Below, piece after piece: positions 7,419 through 15,180 of a stretch of 64,000 bases of DNA; position 1 is the first letter of the stretch, and every line of letters starts with the position of its first letter. The translations under genes and the position numbers were made by a program. Source of the stretch: JBOGUF01 sp050696075. Lineage in GTDB: Bacteria; Chloroflexota; Chloroflexia; Thermomicrobiales; UBA6265. The notes below the pieces were generated by a model, which was not told the origin of the DNA, searched no databases, and saw nothing but the letters and a program-made list of their open reading frames with translations. The stretch is from NCBI GenBank assembly GCA_050696075.1, contig JBOGUF010000216.1:62001-126000 (forward strand), in the 5' to 3' direction.

Positions 7419-8840
7419 GTGAAGAAGCGCACGTGCAACACCTGCGGGTTCTTTGAAGAAGGCGAACTCTCGGGCACCGGATGGTGTAAGCATCCGCAAC
7501 GGCAAATCTCGGCCGATCTGAGGATTATGGTCCGAAAGGGCGAGCTTGCCTGCCGAGACGGCTGGTCCAGGGATCTCTGGGCGCCACGAGGTGACGCCGA
7601 AGCGTCCGGTCCGGAGTATGACGCTTCGCGGCAGGAGCCGTTGCCCCCAATCTCGCCGGAGGACATGTCCGTCTTGGTAGACAATGGACAGGTCGATTTC
7701 GGCGCGTCGTGGCAACCGCCCCCGCCCGCGCCGGTGGACGTTGTCGTTGGTGAAACGCCAGTGATGCCTCAGTTGGACGACCAAGCGACGCTCCTTTCCC
7801 ACGACCCGCGCTCCGCGATCGACGCTGCTCGCAAACGGCATGCAGCGAAGGCATCGGCAGGTCAAACTGAGGAGACTCAAGCCGCCGAGATGGGCGACGC
7901 CGACCCCGCGAAAGAAGGACGCACCGCGTCGGGGGCGACGATCGTCTGGCGACCCAATCCGATTCGACCCGCGCGGGAGTCGACGCCCGCCGCGCCGAAT
8001 CAGGATGCGCGCGCTGGGACGCCGGCGACGACCCGCGGCGGAGAGCCTGAGCATTTCACAACGGTGCCAAAACGGGTGGCAGGCGTTGATCTGCCGCTCG
8101 CGAAAGCGCCGCTAATCGCGCCGCCGGTCGCGGGCGCGGCGCAAGACCTGCCGGAAGACCCGCGTCGACTGTCACTGGAACGGCTCCGCGAGCGGCAGTC
8201 GCGCTCGGGCGTTTTGCCCGCTCCTCCGCGGCGCAATCCAAGGTTAGCGCGCACACGGGATCACGTCGACCAAGCATTCGATGACCGCGCGGAGCATACG
8301 CGCTCATGGCGCGGAGGGCGTGGTCGAAGCGCACGCACGGTTCAGGTCGTCGACGAAGCGGACGAGCGGAATTGGGGCGAGGTGGACCCCGATGCCTACG
8401 AGGTTGCTTCGACGGCAATGGAGACCGGGCTGGAGCCGGCAATTGACAGCGTTCTCTTCGAGCACGAGATTGACGCGCCCGGTGCAGAGGACGACTTCGC
8501 ACTCGCCTTAGCCGGTGGATTCGACGATGATTACGACATTGGCGACACGGCAGTTCGGGTGGCGCCCGACGTCCCGCGAATGTGCAGGACGTGTCGCGAC
8601 TTTCGACCTGCCGATAGTGGCGAGCGGGGCTGGTGCAATAACAACTGGGCGTTTAGCCACCGGCGAATGGTCGATGCCGACGAATTGCCGTGTGAGTCGT
8701 CACTCGGCTGTTGGTGGCTGCCGCACGACGACGTTTGGCTGTCGACGGCGGATGCGGCGGCGCACGGCGAGCCGACCCCGCTCGTCGATCTATGGTTGAA
8801 CCGGCGGGACGCCGCGGTGCGACGACGAGACGGGTCGTAA
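7419..8840 (+). CDS. Unknown protein with matching cysteine clusters at both ends
   Basis: A 473-residue protein. The N-terminus has 'CNTCGFFEEGELSGTGWC' followed about 25 residues later by another Cys. The C-terminus repeats the pattern: 'CRTCRDFRPADSGERGWC', then a further Cys about 25 residues later. Both look like metal-binding (zinc or iron-sulfur) modules of the form C-x2-C-x2-F-x8-9-GWC-x(n)-C. The roughly 340 residues between are rich in Pro, Ala, Asp and Arg and probably disordered. I know no function for it. GTG at 7419 has a G-rich ribosome site; GTG at 7407 is an alternative. It lies upstream of a RodZ-like gene on the same strand. Confidence 0.75.
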   Translation: MKKRTCNTCGFFEEGELSGTGWCKHPQRQISADLRIMVRKGELACRDGWSRDLWAPRGDAEASGPEYDASRQEPLPPISPEDMSVLVDNGQVDFGASWQPPPPAPVDVVVGETPVMPQLDDQATLLSHDPRSAIDAARKRHAAKASAGQTEETQAAEMGDADPAKEGRTASGATIVWRPNPIRPARESTPAAPNQDARAGTPATTRGGEPEHFTTVPKRVAGVDLPLAKAPLIAPPVAGAAQDLPEDPRRLSLERLRERQSRSGVLPAPPRRNPRLARTRDHVDQAFDDRAEHTRSWRGGRGRSARTVQVVDEADERNWGEVDPDAYEVASTAMETGLEPAIDSVLFEHEIDAPGAEDDFALALAGGFDDDYDIGDTAVRVAPDVPRMCRTCRDFRPADSGERGWCNNNWAFSHRRMVDADELPCESSLGCWWLPHDDVWLSTADAAAHGEPTPLVDLWLNRRDAAVRRRDGS

Positions 8841-8843
8841 CTT

Positions 8844-8852
8844 TGGTACCAT
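8844..8852 (+). promoter_or_regulatory. Possible extended -10 upstream of the RodZ-like gene
   Basis: TGGTACCAT at 8844-8852 resembles TGnTATAAT, about 90 bases upstream of the proposed start. It contains a palindromic GGTACC. No clear -35. Confidence 0.3.
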
Positions 8853-8944
8853 ACGCCGGTCATGCTGAGGAATGGCCGGGAGGGACGGCCTGACCCATTT
8901 CGCGCACGACGCCGATCCAACAGAAGTTGGTTGGCGGAAGCGAA

Positions 8945-9880
8945 GTGACGTGGCACGACGTTGAGCAGTCGCTCGGCGAATGGGGGGCAGAGCACGAGCT
9001 CATGGCTGTATTTGGTGACACGCTCCGGCAGGCGAGGGCGTACAAGGGCGTCACCCTGCGCGAAGCAGAACGCACGACGCGCATCAACCGCTATCACTTG
9101 GCGGCGCTGGAGGAGGAGAACTTCTCTTCGCTGCCGCCGTTGATTTATCAGCGCGGCATCGTTCGCAACTATGCGACCTATCTCGATCTCGACGCGAACA
9201 AGCTCCTGAGCATGTTCGACGAGGCGCGAGGTGGGAATGAGCAGCCGGACGTCAACGTCGTCGTCAAGCCGCTCGACATGCCGAGCCACTGGGCGCCGAA
9301 TTTCGCGATCATTGCATTTATGGTTGTGATGAGCGCGATTGTCTTCGCCTGGCTCTATAGTGCCTACTTCGCGCCGACGCAGGCAGTCTCGACGCCGGCC
9401 GAAGTGATTGCGACCGTCACGCCTGTCGATGCCGAGGCACTCTTTATTCCGTCGCCGACGCCGCCCCCACCGACCTCGACGCCGGCGCCGACGGCGACCG
9501 CTTCTCCCACCGAAGAGCCGACGGCCACACCGACTGAGGAGGCCACCGAGCCCACCGAGGAAGAGACCTTCGCTCCCATCAGCGACGACGAGGCCGCCAG
9601 CACTACCACGGAAAGCTCGCCGCCGGAATCCCAGGAAGGCCTGGCGTCGATCATGATCACTGCCGAAAGCGCCATCTACGTTGAGATCTCGATTGACGGC
9701 GTCCCTCAATTTGCGGGGGAGTTGGCCGCGGGCCAGACGACCGAATGGTATTCGGCCAGCGTCTTCGAAGTCTTTACCACCGATGGCAGCCAGACGCTCT
9801 TCACAAACGGGGACGGCGTGACTTTTTACATGGGGTACGGTGCAAACGAGTACTATACCCTGGACGCCGGCTTCGAGTAG
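8945..9880 (+). CDS. RodZ-like membrane protein: N-terminal HTH, one TM helix, C-terminal DUF4115-type domain
   Basis: A 311-residue protein. Residues about 20-85 form an XRE-type helix-turn-helix of the RodZ class ('FGDTLRQARAYKGVTLREAE', 'YHLAALEEENFSSLPPLIYQ'). A single TM helix follows ('NFAIIAFMVVMSAIVFAWLY'), then an extracytoplasmic linker rich in Pro, Thr and Glu, and a beta-rich C-terminal domain ('SAIYVEISIDGVPQFAGELA') like that of RodZ, which links MreB to the elongation machinery. MreB is not in the window, so cell-shape function is inferred. GTG at 8945 was chosen; ATG at 9002 is possible and would start just before the HTH. Confidence 0.8.
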   Translation: MTWHDVEQSLGEWGAEHELMAVFGDTLRQARAYKGVTLREAERTTRINRYHLAALEEENFSSLPPLIYQRGIVRNYATYLDLDANKLLSMFDEARGGNEQPDVNVVVKPLDMPSHWAPNFAIIAFMVVMSAIVFAWLYSAYFAPTQAVSTPAEVIATVTPVDAEALFIPSPTPPPPTSTPAPTATASPTEEPTATPTEEATEPTEEETFAPISDDEAASTTTESSPPESQEGLASIMITAESAIYVEISIDGVPQFAGELAAGQTTEWYSASVFEVFTTDGSQTLFTNGDGVTFYMGYGANEYYTLDAGFE

Positions 9881-9940
9881 CATCGGCAGTCATATTCTGA
9901 TGCCCTGCCGCTGAACGGCGTTCGTGGAACACATGGCTTC

Positions 9941-9976
9941 GAGGCGTGGCCAGTCGGCCGCGCCTCGTGCTTATTT
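9941..9976 (+). terminator. Terminator between convergent genes
   Basis: GAGGCGTGGCC (9941-9951) pairs with GGCCGCGCCTC (9956-9966) across a 4-base loop, with one T-G pair. The plus-side tail is GTGCTTATTT. It separates the RodZ-like gene from the convergent lipid kinase. Confidence 0.7.
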
Positions 9977-9994
9977 GCAGACAATGGTGGCGGC

Positions 9995-10912
9995 TTAGGA
10001 TCGAGGAACGATCATGCGCAGGGCGCCGGGTGCGACAGAGAACTCGGCGGGCGTTTGAGTTACGACGTCGCCGTCGAGTTCGACGGGCAGGGATGGATCG
10101 GCGGAGATGCGCGCGGTTCGGGTAGGAATGCGGGTGACGTAGGAGGATCGGTCGAGCGACCTCGTGGCGAACCGGCCCAGCGCGCTGGCGATGGGCAGCG
10201 GACGTATCGCCGTGAAGACAAGGACGTCGAGTAGTCCGTCGTCCGGCCGGATGGTGCGAAAGGTCGGGAAGAACGGCTTCAGAATCGATGTTCCGTTAGC
10301 GACGAGGACGAGCGGCGAGACGACTTCGACGACGATGTCGTCAGTCTCGATGGTGAATCGTGATGGGGCAGTGCGCAGGCTGCGTAGCGCGGGACCAAGA
10401 TAGGCGATCCATCCGCGCTTTCTCTTTGCCGCCGGGTCGGTTGCAAGAAAGAGGCGGCTGTCGATCCCCGCGCCAGCCATGTGCAGGAAGCGGCGATCCC
10501 CGCAGATTCCGGCGTCCATTCGTCGATAGGTGTGCGCGCCGAAGATTAAGCGCGCCGCGATCACCGCGTTGTGGGGAATGCCCTGCTCCCGTGCAATGAC
10601 GTTCGTCGACCCGACTGGAATGATGCCGAGCGGCACACCGGAGTCGCCTAACGCTGTCGCGACGGCCGCGACCGTGCCGTCGCCGCCCGCGGCGATCACC
10701 GCGTCGACGTCAAGCATGCCGGGGCTGAGGAGTTCCTGGACCGCGACGCCGGCGACGGTCTGCCGGATCTCGACGCCAGTGCCGGCCGGCGCCGCGTGGG
10801 CAACGATCTCCGCGATGCGATCCGGATTGCGCCGGGTCGCCGGATTGACGACGACGATCACCCGCTTGAACACGGTTCGACTTGGCACGTTCGCGAGTTC
10901 TCTACTGCTCAT
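9995..10912 (-). CDS. Diacylglycerol kinase family lipid kinase (YegS/DagK type)
   Basis: A 305-residue cytosolic kinase with the DAGK catalytic fold: 'VIVVVNPATRR' at the start, the nucleotide loop 'GGDGT' (residues 76-80), 'GIIPVGSTNVIAR', and 'DDGLLDVLVFTAIRPLPIA' near the C-terminus. Family members phosphorylate diacylglycerol, sphingoid bases or related lipids; the substrate cannot be told from sequence. The classic motif is GIIPxGTxNDxAR; here Ser replaces Thr and Val replaces Asp. It follows a tiny membrane ORF by 9 bases and lies downstream of yggT and coaBC on the same strand. Confidence 0.88.
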   Translation of the reverse strand: MSSRELANVPSRTVFKRVIVVVNPATRRNPDRIAEIVAHAAPAGTGVEIRQTVAGVAVQELLSPGMLDVDAVIAAGGDGTVAAVATALGDSGVPLGIIPVGSTNVIAREQGIPHNAVIAARLIFGAHTYRRMDAGICGDRRFLHMAGAGIDSRLFLATDPAAKRKRGWIAYLGPALRSLRTAPSRFTIETDDIVVEVVSPLVLVANGTSILKPFFPTFRTIRPDDGLLDVLVFTAIRPLPIASALGRFATRSLDRSSYVTRIPTRTARISADPSLPVELDGDVVTQTPAEFSVAPGALRMIVPRS

Positions 10913-10921
10913 CCGCGTCGC

Positions 10922-11044
10922 CTAGCTGCCAGACGCGGCTCCTTCCTCAGGGCCGAATATGCGCTCGACGATCATATTCGCGAGCCAGGTCGCCACGGCC
11001 GTCAGCGCCAGCGCCAGGATGCCACGTACGGTGTTTCGCAGCAT
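10922..11044 (-). CDS. Very small predicted membrane protein (40 aa)
   Basis: A 40-codon frame: a short basic N-terminus ('MLRNTVRG'), one hydrophobic helix ('ILALALTAVATWLANMIV'), and an acidic end. It fits the gap between yggT and the lipid kinase on the same strand, and ends 9 bases before the kinase ATG. An AAAGGA lies about 11 bases before the ATG, a little far. No family is recognised. Its position in an otherwise compact run supports a real gene, but length alone gives weak evidence. Confidence 0.45.
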   Translation of the reverse strand: MLRNTVRGILALALTAVATWLANMIVERIFGPEEGAASGS

Positions 11045-11131
11045 AGTTTGCTCGGTCCTTTCCGTTTCCGGTCTCGCCCGCCCTACGTTACCAATCTTCG
11101 TGCCAAGCCACCTCAGACGCCGGGTCGGTCG

Positions 11132-11470
11132 CTATCGCGCGCGCTGTCGCTTGCCGCCTCTGGCATAGAGACCCAGCGGAAAGAGGACGATTCCGGCGGC
11201 GAGCGTGACGTCGGCGATGGTGAGTGAGCGATAGATCGCGTTGGTTGCACCCGGCAGCACATTGAGCGGCGCAACTAACAGGTCGGTCCACTGATAAACG
11301 AACTGGCCAAGCCAAAGGCGCTCGCTGACGCCGAGCCCCAAAAGCAGACAGCGCAGCAGGACGCTCGTCCCAATAACCGCGTAGGCATTGAGCAGGATCT
11401 CCAGCGCGACCTGGGATCTGATTTCTTGGCTCGATCCGCGTGTTCGAGGCGGCTGGATGACGTTGCTCAT
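11132..11470 (-). CDS. YggT-family membrane protein
   Basis: A 112-residue protein with two or three hydrophobic helices ('ILLNAYAVIGTSVLLRCLLL', 'DVTLAAGIVLFPLGLYARG') and the YggT-like segment 'VYQWTDLLVAPLNVLPGATN', where most members have 'TdPllrplRrviP'. YggT proteins are linked to osmotic shock and cell-division or cell-shape gene clusters, with no settled biochemical role. Its ATG overlaps the coaBC stop (ATGA, 11467-11470), so the two genes are translationally coupled. Confidence 0.75.
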   Translation of the reverse strand: MSNVIQPPRTRGSSQEIRSQVALEILLNAYAVIGTSVLLRCLLLGLGVSERLWLGQFVYQWTDLLVAPLNVLPGATNAIYRSLTIADVTLAAGIVLFPLGLYARGGKRQRAR

Positions 11471-12669
11471 CGAGGTCCTTCCGCGAGCAACGAAACAAGT
11501 CGGGTGACGATCGCCTGGGCAACGGCCCCCTTCGTCTGGTGGGGCAAATGCTCAGGCGGGGCATCTGGCGCAATCAGGATGGCTGTGATCGCGTCGCTCC
11601 CGATAGTGGCGACCGCGTCGTTGGCGACGATCAACGATAGGCCTTTGGCGCGGAGCTTGGCGCGCGCATGTTCGATCAGGTCGTCAGTTTCGGCGGCGAA
11701 GCCAATCTTGACCAAGCCTGGTCGATCGATACCGGCGACGATATCGGGGTTCCTGACGAGTGGAATGCTCACCGGTTCGCCGTGCGCGCCCTTCTTGATC
11801 TTCTGTGAATGGGACTCGCGCGGGCGAAAGTCGGCCACGGCGGCAGCCATCACGAGCGCATCCGCGTCCTGCACCGCGGCCTCAACCGCGCGCTGCATCT
11901 CTATTGCGGCGCCGACGGGAATAAGGTCCACTCCGATTGGCGGCGGGATGACGGTCGGTCCGGTAATCAGGGTGACGCGAGCGCCGTGGTCGATCGCCGC
12001 CTGGGCGATGGCGTACCCCATACGGCCGCTCGAGCGGTTACCGAGGTAACGCACCGGGTCGAGCGGTTCTTTCGTTCCCCCGGCGGTGACCACCACATGC
12101 CGGTCGGCGAGGGGGCCGTTGCGTCCCAATACCTTCCGGATCGAACCCACGATGGCATCGACTGTCGCGAGACGGCCGTCGCCTTCGTAACCCGAAGCCA
12201 ACCGACCGGTTTCGGGGCCTACCATGACGGCGCCACGCTCACAAAGAAGAGCGATGTTCGCTCGCGTGGCAGGATGATGGTACATGCCATGCTCCATCGC
12301 GGGCGCGACAAGGAGCGGCGCCGTCGTCGCAAGAGCGACTGCCGTCAGCATGTCGTCCGCCAAACCGTGGGCGATGCGGGCGATGGTGTTGGCGGTTGCC
12401 GGGGCAATTAGGACAATCCGCGCGTCGCGGGCGAGAGAGACGTGACCGAACGACGTCTCGGTCCACGGCTCGAATGCGTCGAGGTGGACCGGTCGCTTGG
12501 TGATCGCCTCGAACGTGAGCGGGGCGATGAAGCGCCGCGCCGCGTCGGTCATCACCACATCGACAATTGCGCCTGCTTGGACGAGCTTGCTCGCTAAGTC
12601 GGCCGCTTTATAGGCAGCGATTCCGCCGGAGACACCGAGGACGACCTTCGCCGAATCGAGCACACTCAC
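11467..12669 (-). CDS. coaBC: Bifunctional phosphopantothenoylcysteine decarboxylase / phosphopantothenate-cysteine ligase
   Basis: Coenzyme A biosynthesis: the C-terminal CoaB half joins cysteine to 4'-phosphopantothenate, and the N-terminal flavoprotein CoaC half decarboxylates the product. The 400 residues show 'VVLGVSGGIAAYKAADL' (FMN site), the His motif 'SFGHVSLAR', and the CoaB signature 'VTAGGTKEPLDPVRYLGNRS'. Two usual CoaC residues differ: 'APAMEHGMY' has Glu where the PxMNxxM motif has Asn, and 'LASGYEGDGRL' has Ser where the ACGD motif has Cys. GTG at 12669 is the start, with CGGAGC seven or eight bases upstream. yggT follows with a 4-base overlap. Confidence 0.93.
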   Translation of the reverse strand: MSVLDSAKVVLGVSGGIAAYKAADLASKLVQAGAIVDVVMTDAARRFIAPLTFEAITKRPVHLDAFEPWTETSFGHVSLARDARIVLIAPATANTIARIAHGLADDMLTAVALATTAPLLVAPAMEHGMYHHPATRANIALLCERGAVMVGPETGRLASGYEGDGRLATVDAIVGSIRKVLGRNGPLADRHVVVTAGGTKEPLDPVRYLGNRSSGRMGYAIAQAAIDHGARVTLITGPTVIPPPIGVDLIPVGAAIEMQRAVEAAVQDADALVMAAAVADFRPRESHSQKIKKGAHGEPVSIPLVRNPDIVAGIDRPGLVKIGFAAETDDLIEHARAKLRAKGLSLIVANDAVATIGSDAITAILIAPDAPPEHLPHQTKGAVAQAIVTRLVSLLAEGPR

Positions 12670-12745
12670 ATGTTTGCTCCGGGCTGTCCCGACGGCGGTC
12701 GTCGGTTCGCCAAGTTTGGGGATCGCATTCCGGCCCCAATGGGCG

Positions 12746-12775
12746 ATTTCATCACGTCGCATGCTCCAGCGTCAA
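12746..12775 (-). promoter_or_regulatory. Promoter for coaBC
   Basis: Minus strand TTGACG (12775-12770), an 18-base spacer, then TGAAAT (12751-12746). It is about 75 bases upstream of the coaBC GTG and just downstream of the secG terminator, which fits a separate transcription unit. Confidence 0.5.
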
Positions 12776-12811
12776 CCGAACTGGTTTCGTGTTGCCAGCG
12801 CCCTGACGTTC

Positions 12812-12847
12812 AAATCAAACGGCCCGCCGCGAAGGCGCGGAGGGCCG
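12812..12847 (-). terminator. Terminator after secG (end of the glycolytic operon)
   Basis: On the minus strand CGGCCCTCCGCG pairs with CGCGGCGGGCCG (stem within 12820-12847, one internal mismatch, short loop), then TTTGATTTGAA. It lies 25 bases after the secG stop. Confidence 0.8.
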
Positions 12848-12870
12848 CTAGCATTTGCAGAGATGTCTTG

Positions 12871-13092
12871 CTACAGGGCGATGCTGCTGACGATGGCGAC
12901 GAGCAAAAAGACCGCGGCGACGCCGATCGTGAACTGGAAGAGCGTCTTTTCGATGCCCCGGCGTGTCTTGTGGATCGAGCCAGTATCGCCACCGAATGAT
13001 CCGCTGAAGGATGAGCCCTTCGTTTGCAGCAAGATCAGCAGCAATAAGACTGTCGAGATGATGAGCATGACGAGGTTGATTGCGGTGTCCAC
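12871..13092 (-). CDS. secG: Preprotein translocase subunit SecG
   Basis: A 73-residue membrane protein of the SecYEG channel. Two TM helices ('INLVMLIISTVLLLLILLQT' and 'FTIGVAAVFLLVAIVSSIAL') flank the conserved 'KGSSFSGSFGG' loop, which is the SecG signature, and a short basic segment. GTG at 13092 was chosen: GGAG lies about 7 bases upstream, and the protein then begins right at the first helix, as SecG does. It is the last gene of the yvcK-gap-pgk-tpiA operon, an arrangement (tpiA-secG) also seen in other phyla. Confidence 0.92.
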   Translation of the reverse strand: MDTAINLVMLIISTVLLLLILLQTKGSSFSGSFGGDTGSIHKTRRGIEKTLFQFTIGVAAVFLLVAIVSSIAL

Positions 13093-13164
13093 GAGTCGCT
13101 CCGTCCGTAATTCGCCGCCCGAACCGCTTTCCGCCGCGTAGCCTACCACCCGCGCGGCGTCGGA

Positions 13165-13914
13165 TCAACGCGAAGCGGTTCGCGCGATCGCGAGGAACGA
13201 ATCCGCATGTAGGCTGGCGCCACCGACCAAGGCGCCGCCTACGTTTGCACCGCCGAGCAGCTCCCCGGCGTTATCTGGTGTCACACTGCCACCATAGAGG
13301 ATGCGAATGCCGTCCGCGACGTCGCCGGCGACGTCACGGATTGTGGCGCGAATCGTTTGGGACATTTGCTCGGCGTCGTCGGGCGTCGCCGCGACGCCGG
13401 TGCCGATCGCCCAAATCGGCTCGTAGGCGACGACCCATTGCCCGATCTCGTCACCGGTCCGGTTGCCGATGGCGCGCCTGACTTGGTCACGGACGTATCG
13501 ATCGGGACTTCCCGTTTGCCGAGTGTCGAGCGACTCGCCGACGCAGACGATCGGCGTGAGCCCGGCCGCCTGAACCGCGGTCGCCTTGTCGTGAACGATC
13601 TCGTCGGTTTCGCCGAAGGTTTGACGGCGCTCGGAGTGTCCGACGATCACGAAGCGACAGAGATCCTTCAACATCGACGCCGCGACTTCGCCGGTGAACG
13701 CGCCGGCAGGCTCGGACCAGCAGTTCTGCGCTCCCACAGAGATGCCGCTGTCCTGGACCGCCTCGGCGACCGGAACGAGCCAAGGAAACGGCGGGCAGAC
13801 CACAATTTCGGCGCCTTGGGAAACGCCCGCCGCGATCGCTCGTGCCAACGCCACGGCCTCGTCGCGAGAGCTGTTCATTTTCCAGTTGCCGACGATAAGG
13901 GGAATCCGGCTCAC
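13165..13914 (-). CDS. tpiA: Triosephosphate isomerase
   Basis: Interconverts dihydroxyacetone phosphate and glyceraldehyde 3-phosphate. The 249 residues include the N-terminal 'LIVGNWKMN' with catalytic Lys, the catalytic His in 'VIVGHSERR', the catalytic Glu in 'VAYEPIWAIGTG', and the phosphate-binding 'ILYGGSVTPDNAGELL' and 'GALVGGASL'. GTG at 13914 overlaps the pgk stop (GTGA), showing translational coupling; a longer frame upstream would run into pgk. Everything needed for activity is present. Confidence 0.95.
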   Translation of the reverse strand: MSRIPLIVGNWKMNSSRDEAVALARAIAAGVSQGAEIVVCPPFPWLVPVAEAVQDSGISVGAQNCWSEPAGAFTGEVAASMLKDLCRFVIVGHSERRQTFGETDEIVHDKATAVQAAGLTPIVCVGESLDTRQTGSPDRYVRDQVRRAIGNRTGDEIGQWVVAYEPIWAIGTGVAATPDDAEQMSQTIRATIRDVAGDVADGIRILYGGSVTPDNAGELLGGANVGGALVGGASLHADSFLAIARTASR

Positions 13915-15101
13915 GTTGTCGTCTCCTTCGCATCGAGCAGCGCGGCGACGCCCGGTAGCTCCTTGCCCTCGATGAACTCCAACGAGGCTCCGCCTCCGGT
14001 TGAGATGTGGGAGATGCGGTCCGAAGGTCCTGCCTGTTCGACCGCGGCAACCGAGTCGCCGCCCCCGATAACCGTGAAGCCTGGGTTGGCGGCGACCGCT
14101 TCGGCGATTCCTCGCGTGCCGGCGGCGAATCGATCTCGCTCGAAGACGCCCATTGGGCCGTTCCAAAAAACCGTGCGCGCCCGCGCAATTTCGGTGGCGA
14201 AGTGTTCGACTGTGCGGGGACCGATGTCGAAGATGGCGTGATCGGTCGGAACCGCGGTCGCCTCGATCACCTCACCGGCGCCGTCGATGTCTCTGGCAAC
14301 GACCACGTCGTTCGGCAGCAAAAACGTCACGCCGCGTTCGCGGGCCGAGACGAGGAGGTCCTGGGCCTGTTGGCCAAAGTCACGCTCCGCCAGTGAGGAT
14401 CCGATCTCATTCCCGGCGGCGGACAAGAAGGTGTTGGCCATTCCGCCACCGACCAGGATGACGTCGACCCGTTCGAGGAGGTTGGCGATGACGCCGATCT
14501 TGTCCGACACCTTGGCGCCGCCAAGGATCGCGATGAATGGCCGGTCCGGCTGTTCAAGCAAGGAACTGAGCGCGCGAATCTCGGCTTCCATGAGCAAACC
14601 CGCGTAGGCGGGAAGGTAGTCCGCCACCCCAACCGTTGACGCATGCGCGCGATGGGCACTACCGAAGGCGTCGTTCACGTAGATTTCCCCGAGCGAGGCA
14701 AGTTCCCACGCCAGCGACGGGTCGTTCTTCTCTTCGCCAGGCTCGAAGCGGACATTTTCCAGCAGCAGCAAGTCTCCGGGTTGCAAGGTGTCGGCGGCTT
14801 CGCGCACCGCCGAACCCGTGACTTCAGTTGTCGTTTTAGTCGGGCGGTCGAGGAGTTGGGAGAGACGGTCGGCGATCGGGTGCAGCCGAAATCCATCGAC
14901 CGGTTTGCCTTTCGGCCGCCCTAAGTGGCTCATCAAGATCACGGCGGCGCCGCGATCAAGGAGATTGATGATTGTCGGTAGTGAGGCGCGGATTCGCGTG
15001 TCGTCGCCAATGACCCCTGCCTCGATCGGCACGTTGAAATCGACGCGCACCAGGACGCGCTTGCCGTCAACGTTGGCATCGCGAATCGTCTGCTTTGGCA
15101 T
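13911..15101 (-). CDS. pgk: Phosphoglycerate kinase
   Basis: Makes ATP and 3-phosphoglycerate from 1,3-bisphosphoglycerate. The 396-residue protein starts 'MPKQTIRDANVDGKRVLVRV' and has 'DFNVPIEAG', 'ILMSHLGRPKG', 'LLLENVRFEPGEEKND', 'ILGGAKVSDKIGVI', 'FWNGPMGVFE' and the C-terminal 'VIGGGDSVAAVEQAG' and 'HISTGGGASLEFIEG', the complete set of PGK motifs. ATG at 15101 is chosen because a G-rich site (GGGGGTG) lies 8 bases upstream and the family begins here. It follows gap by about 80 bases and overlaps the start of tpiA. Confidence 0.96.
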   Translation of the reverse strand: MPKQTIRDANVDGKRVLVRVDFNVPIEAGVIGDDTRIRASLPTIINLLDRGAAVILMSHLGRPKGKPVDGFRLHPIADRLSQLLDRPTKTTTEVTGSAVREAADTLQPGDLLLLENVRFEPGEEKNDPSLAWELASLGEIYVNDAFGSAHRAHASTVGVADYLPAYAGLLMEAEIRALSSLLEQPDRPFIAILGGAKVSDKIGVIANLLERVDVILVGGGMANTFLSAAGNEIGSSLAERDFGQQAQDLLVSARERGVTFLLPNDVVVARDIDGAGEVIEATAVPTDHAIFDIGPRTVEHFATEIARARTVFWNGPMGVFERDRFAAGTRGIAEAVAANPGFTVIGGGDSVAAVEQAGPSDRISHISTGGGASLEFIEGKELPGVAALLDAKETTT

Positions 15102-15180
15102 CGCGGGAACACCCCCTTGGACCCGCGGACGGGCGGCCACGTGGCCGCCTGTCCCAGGTCGTCGAGCGAGGTCGTCGTGA

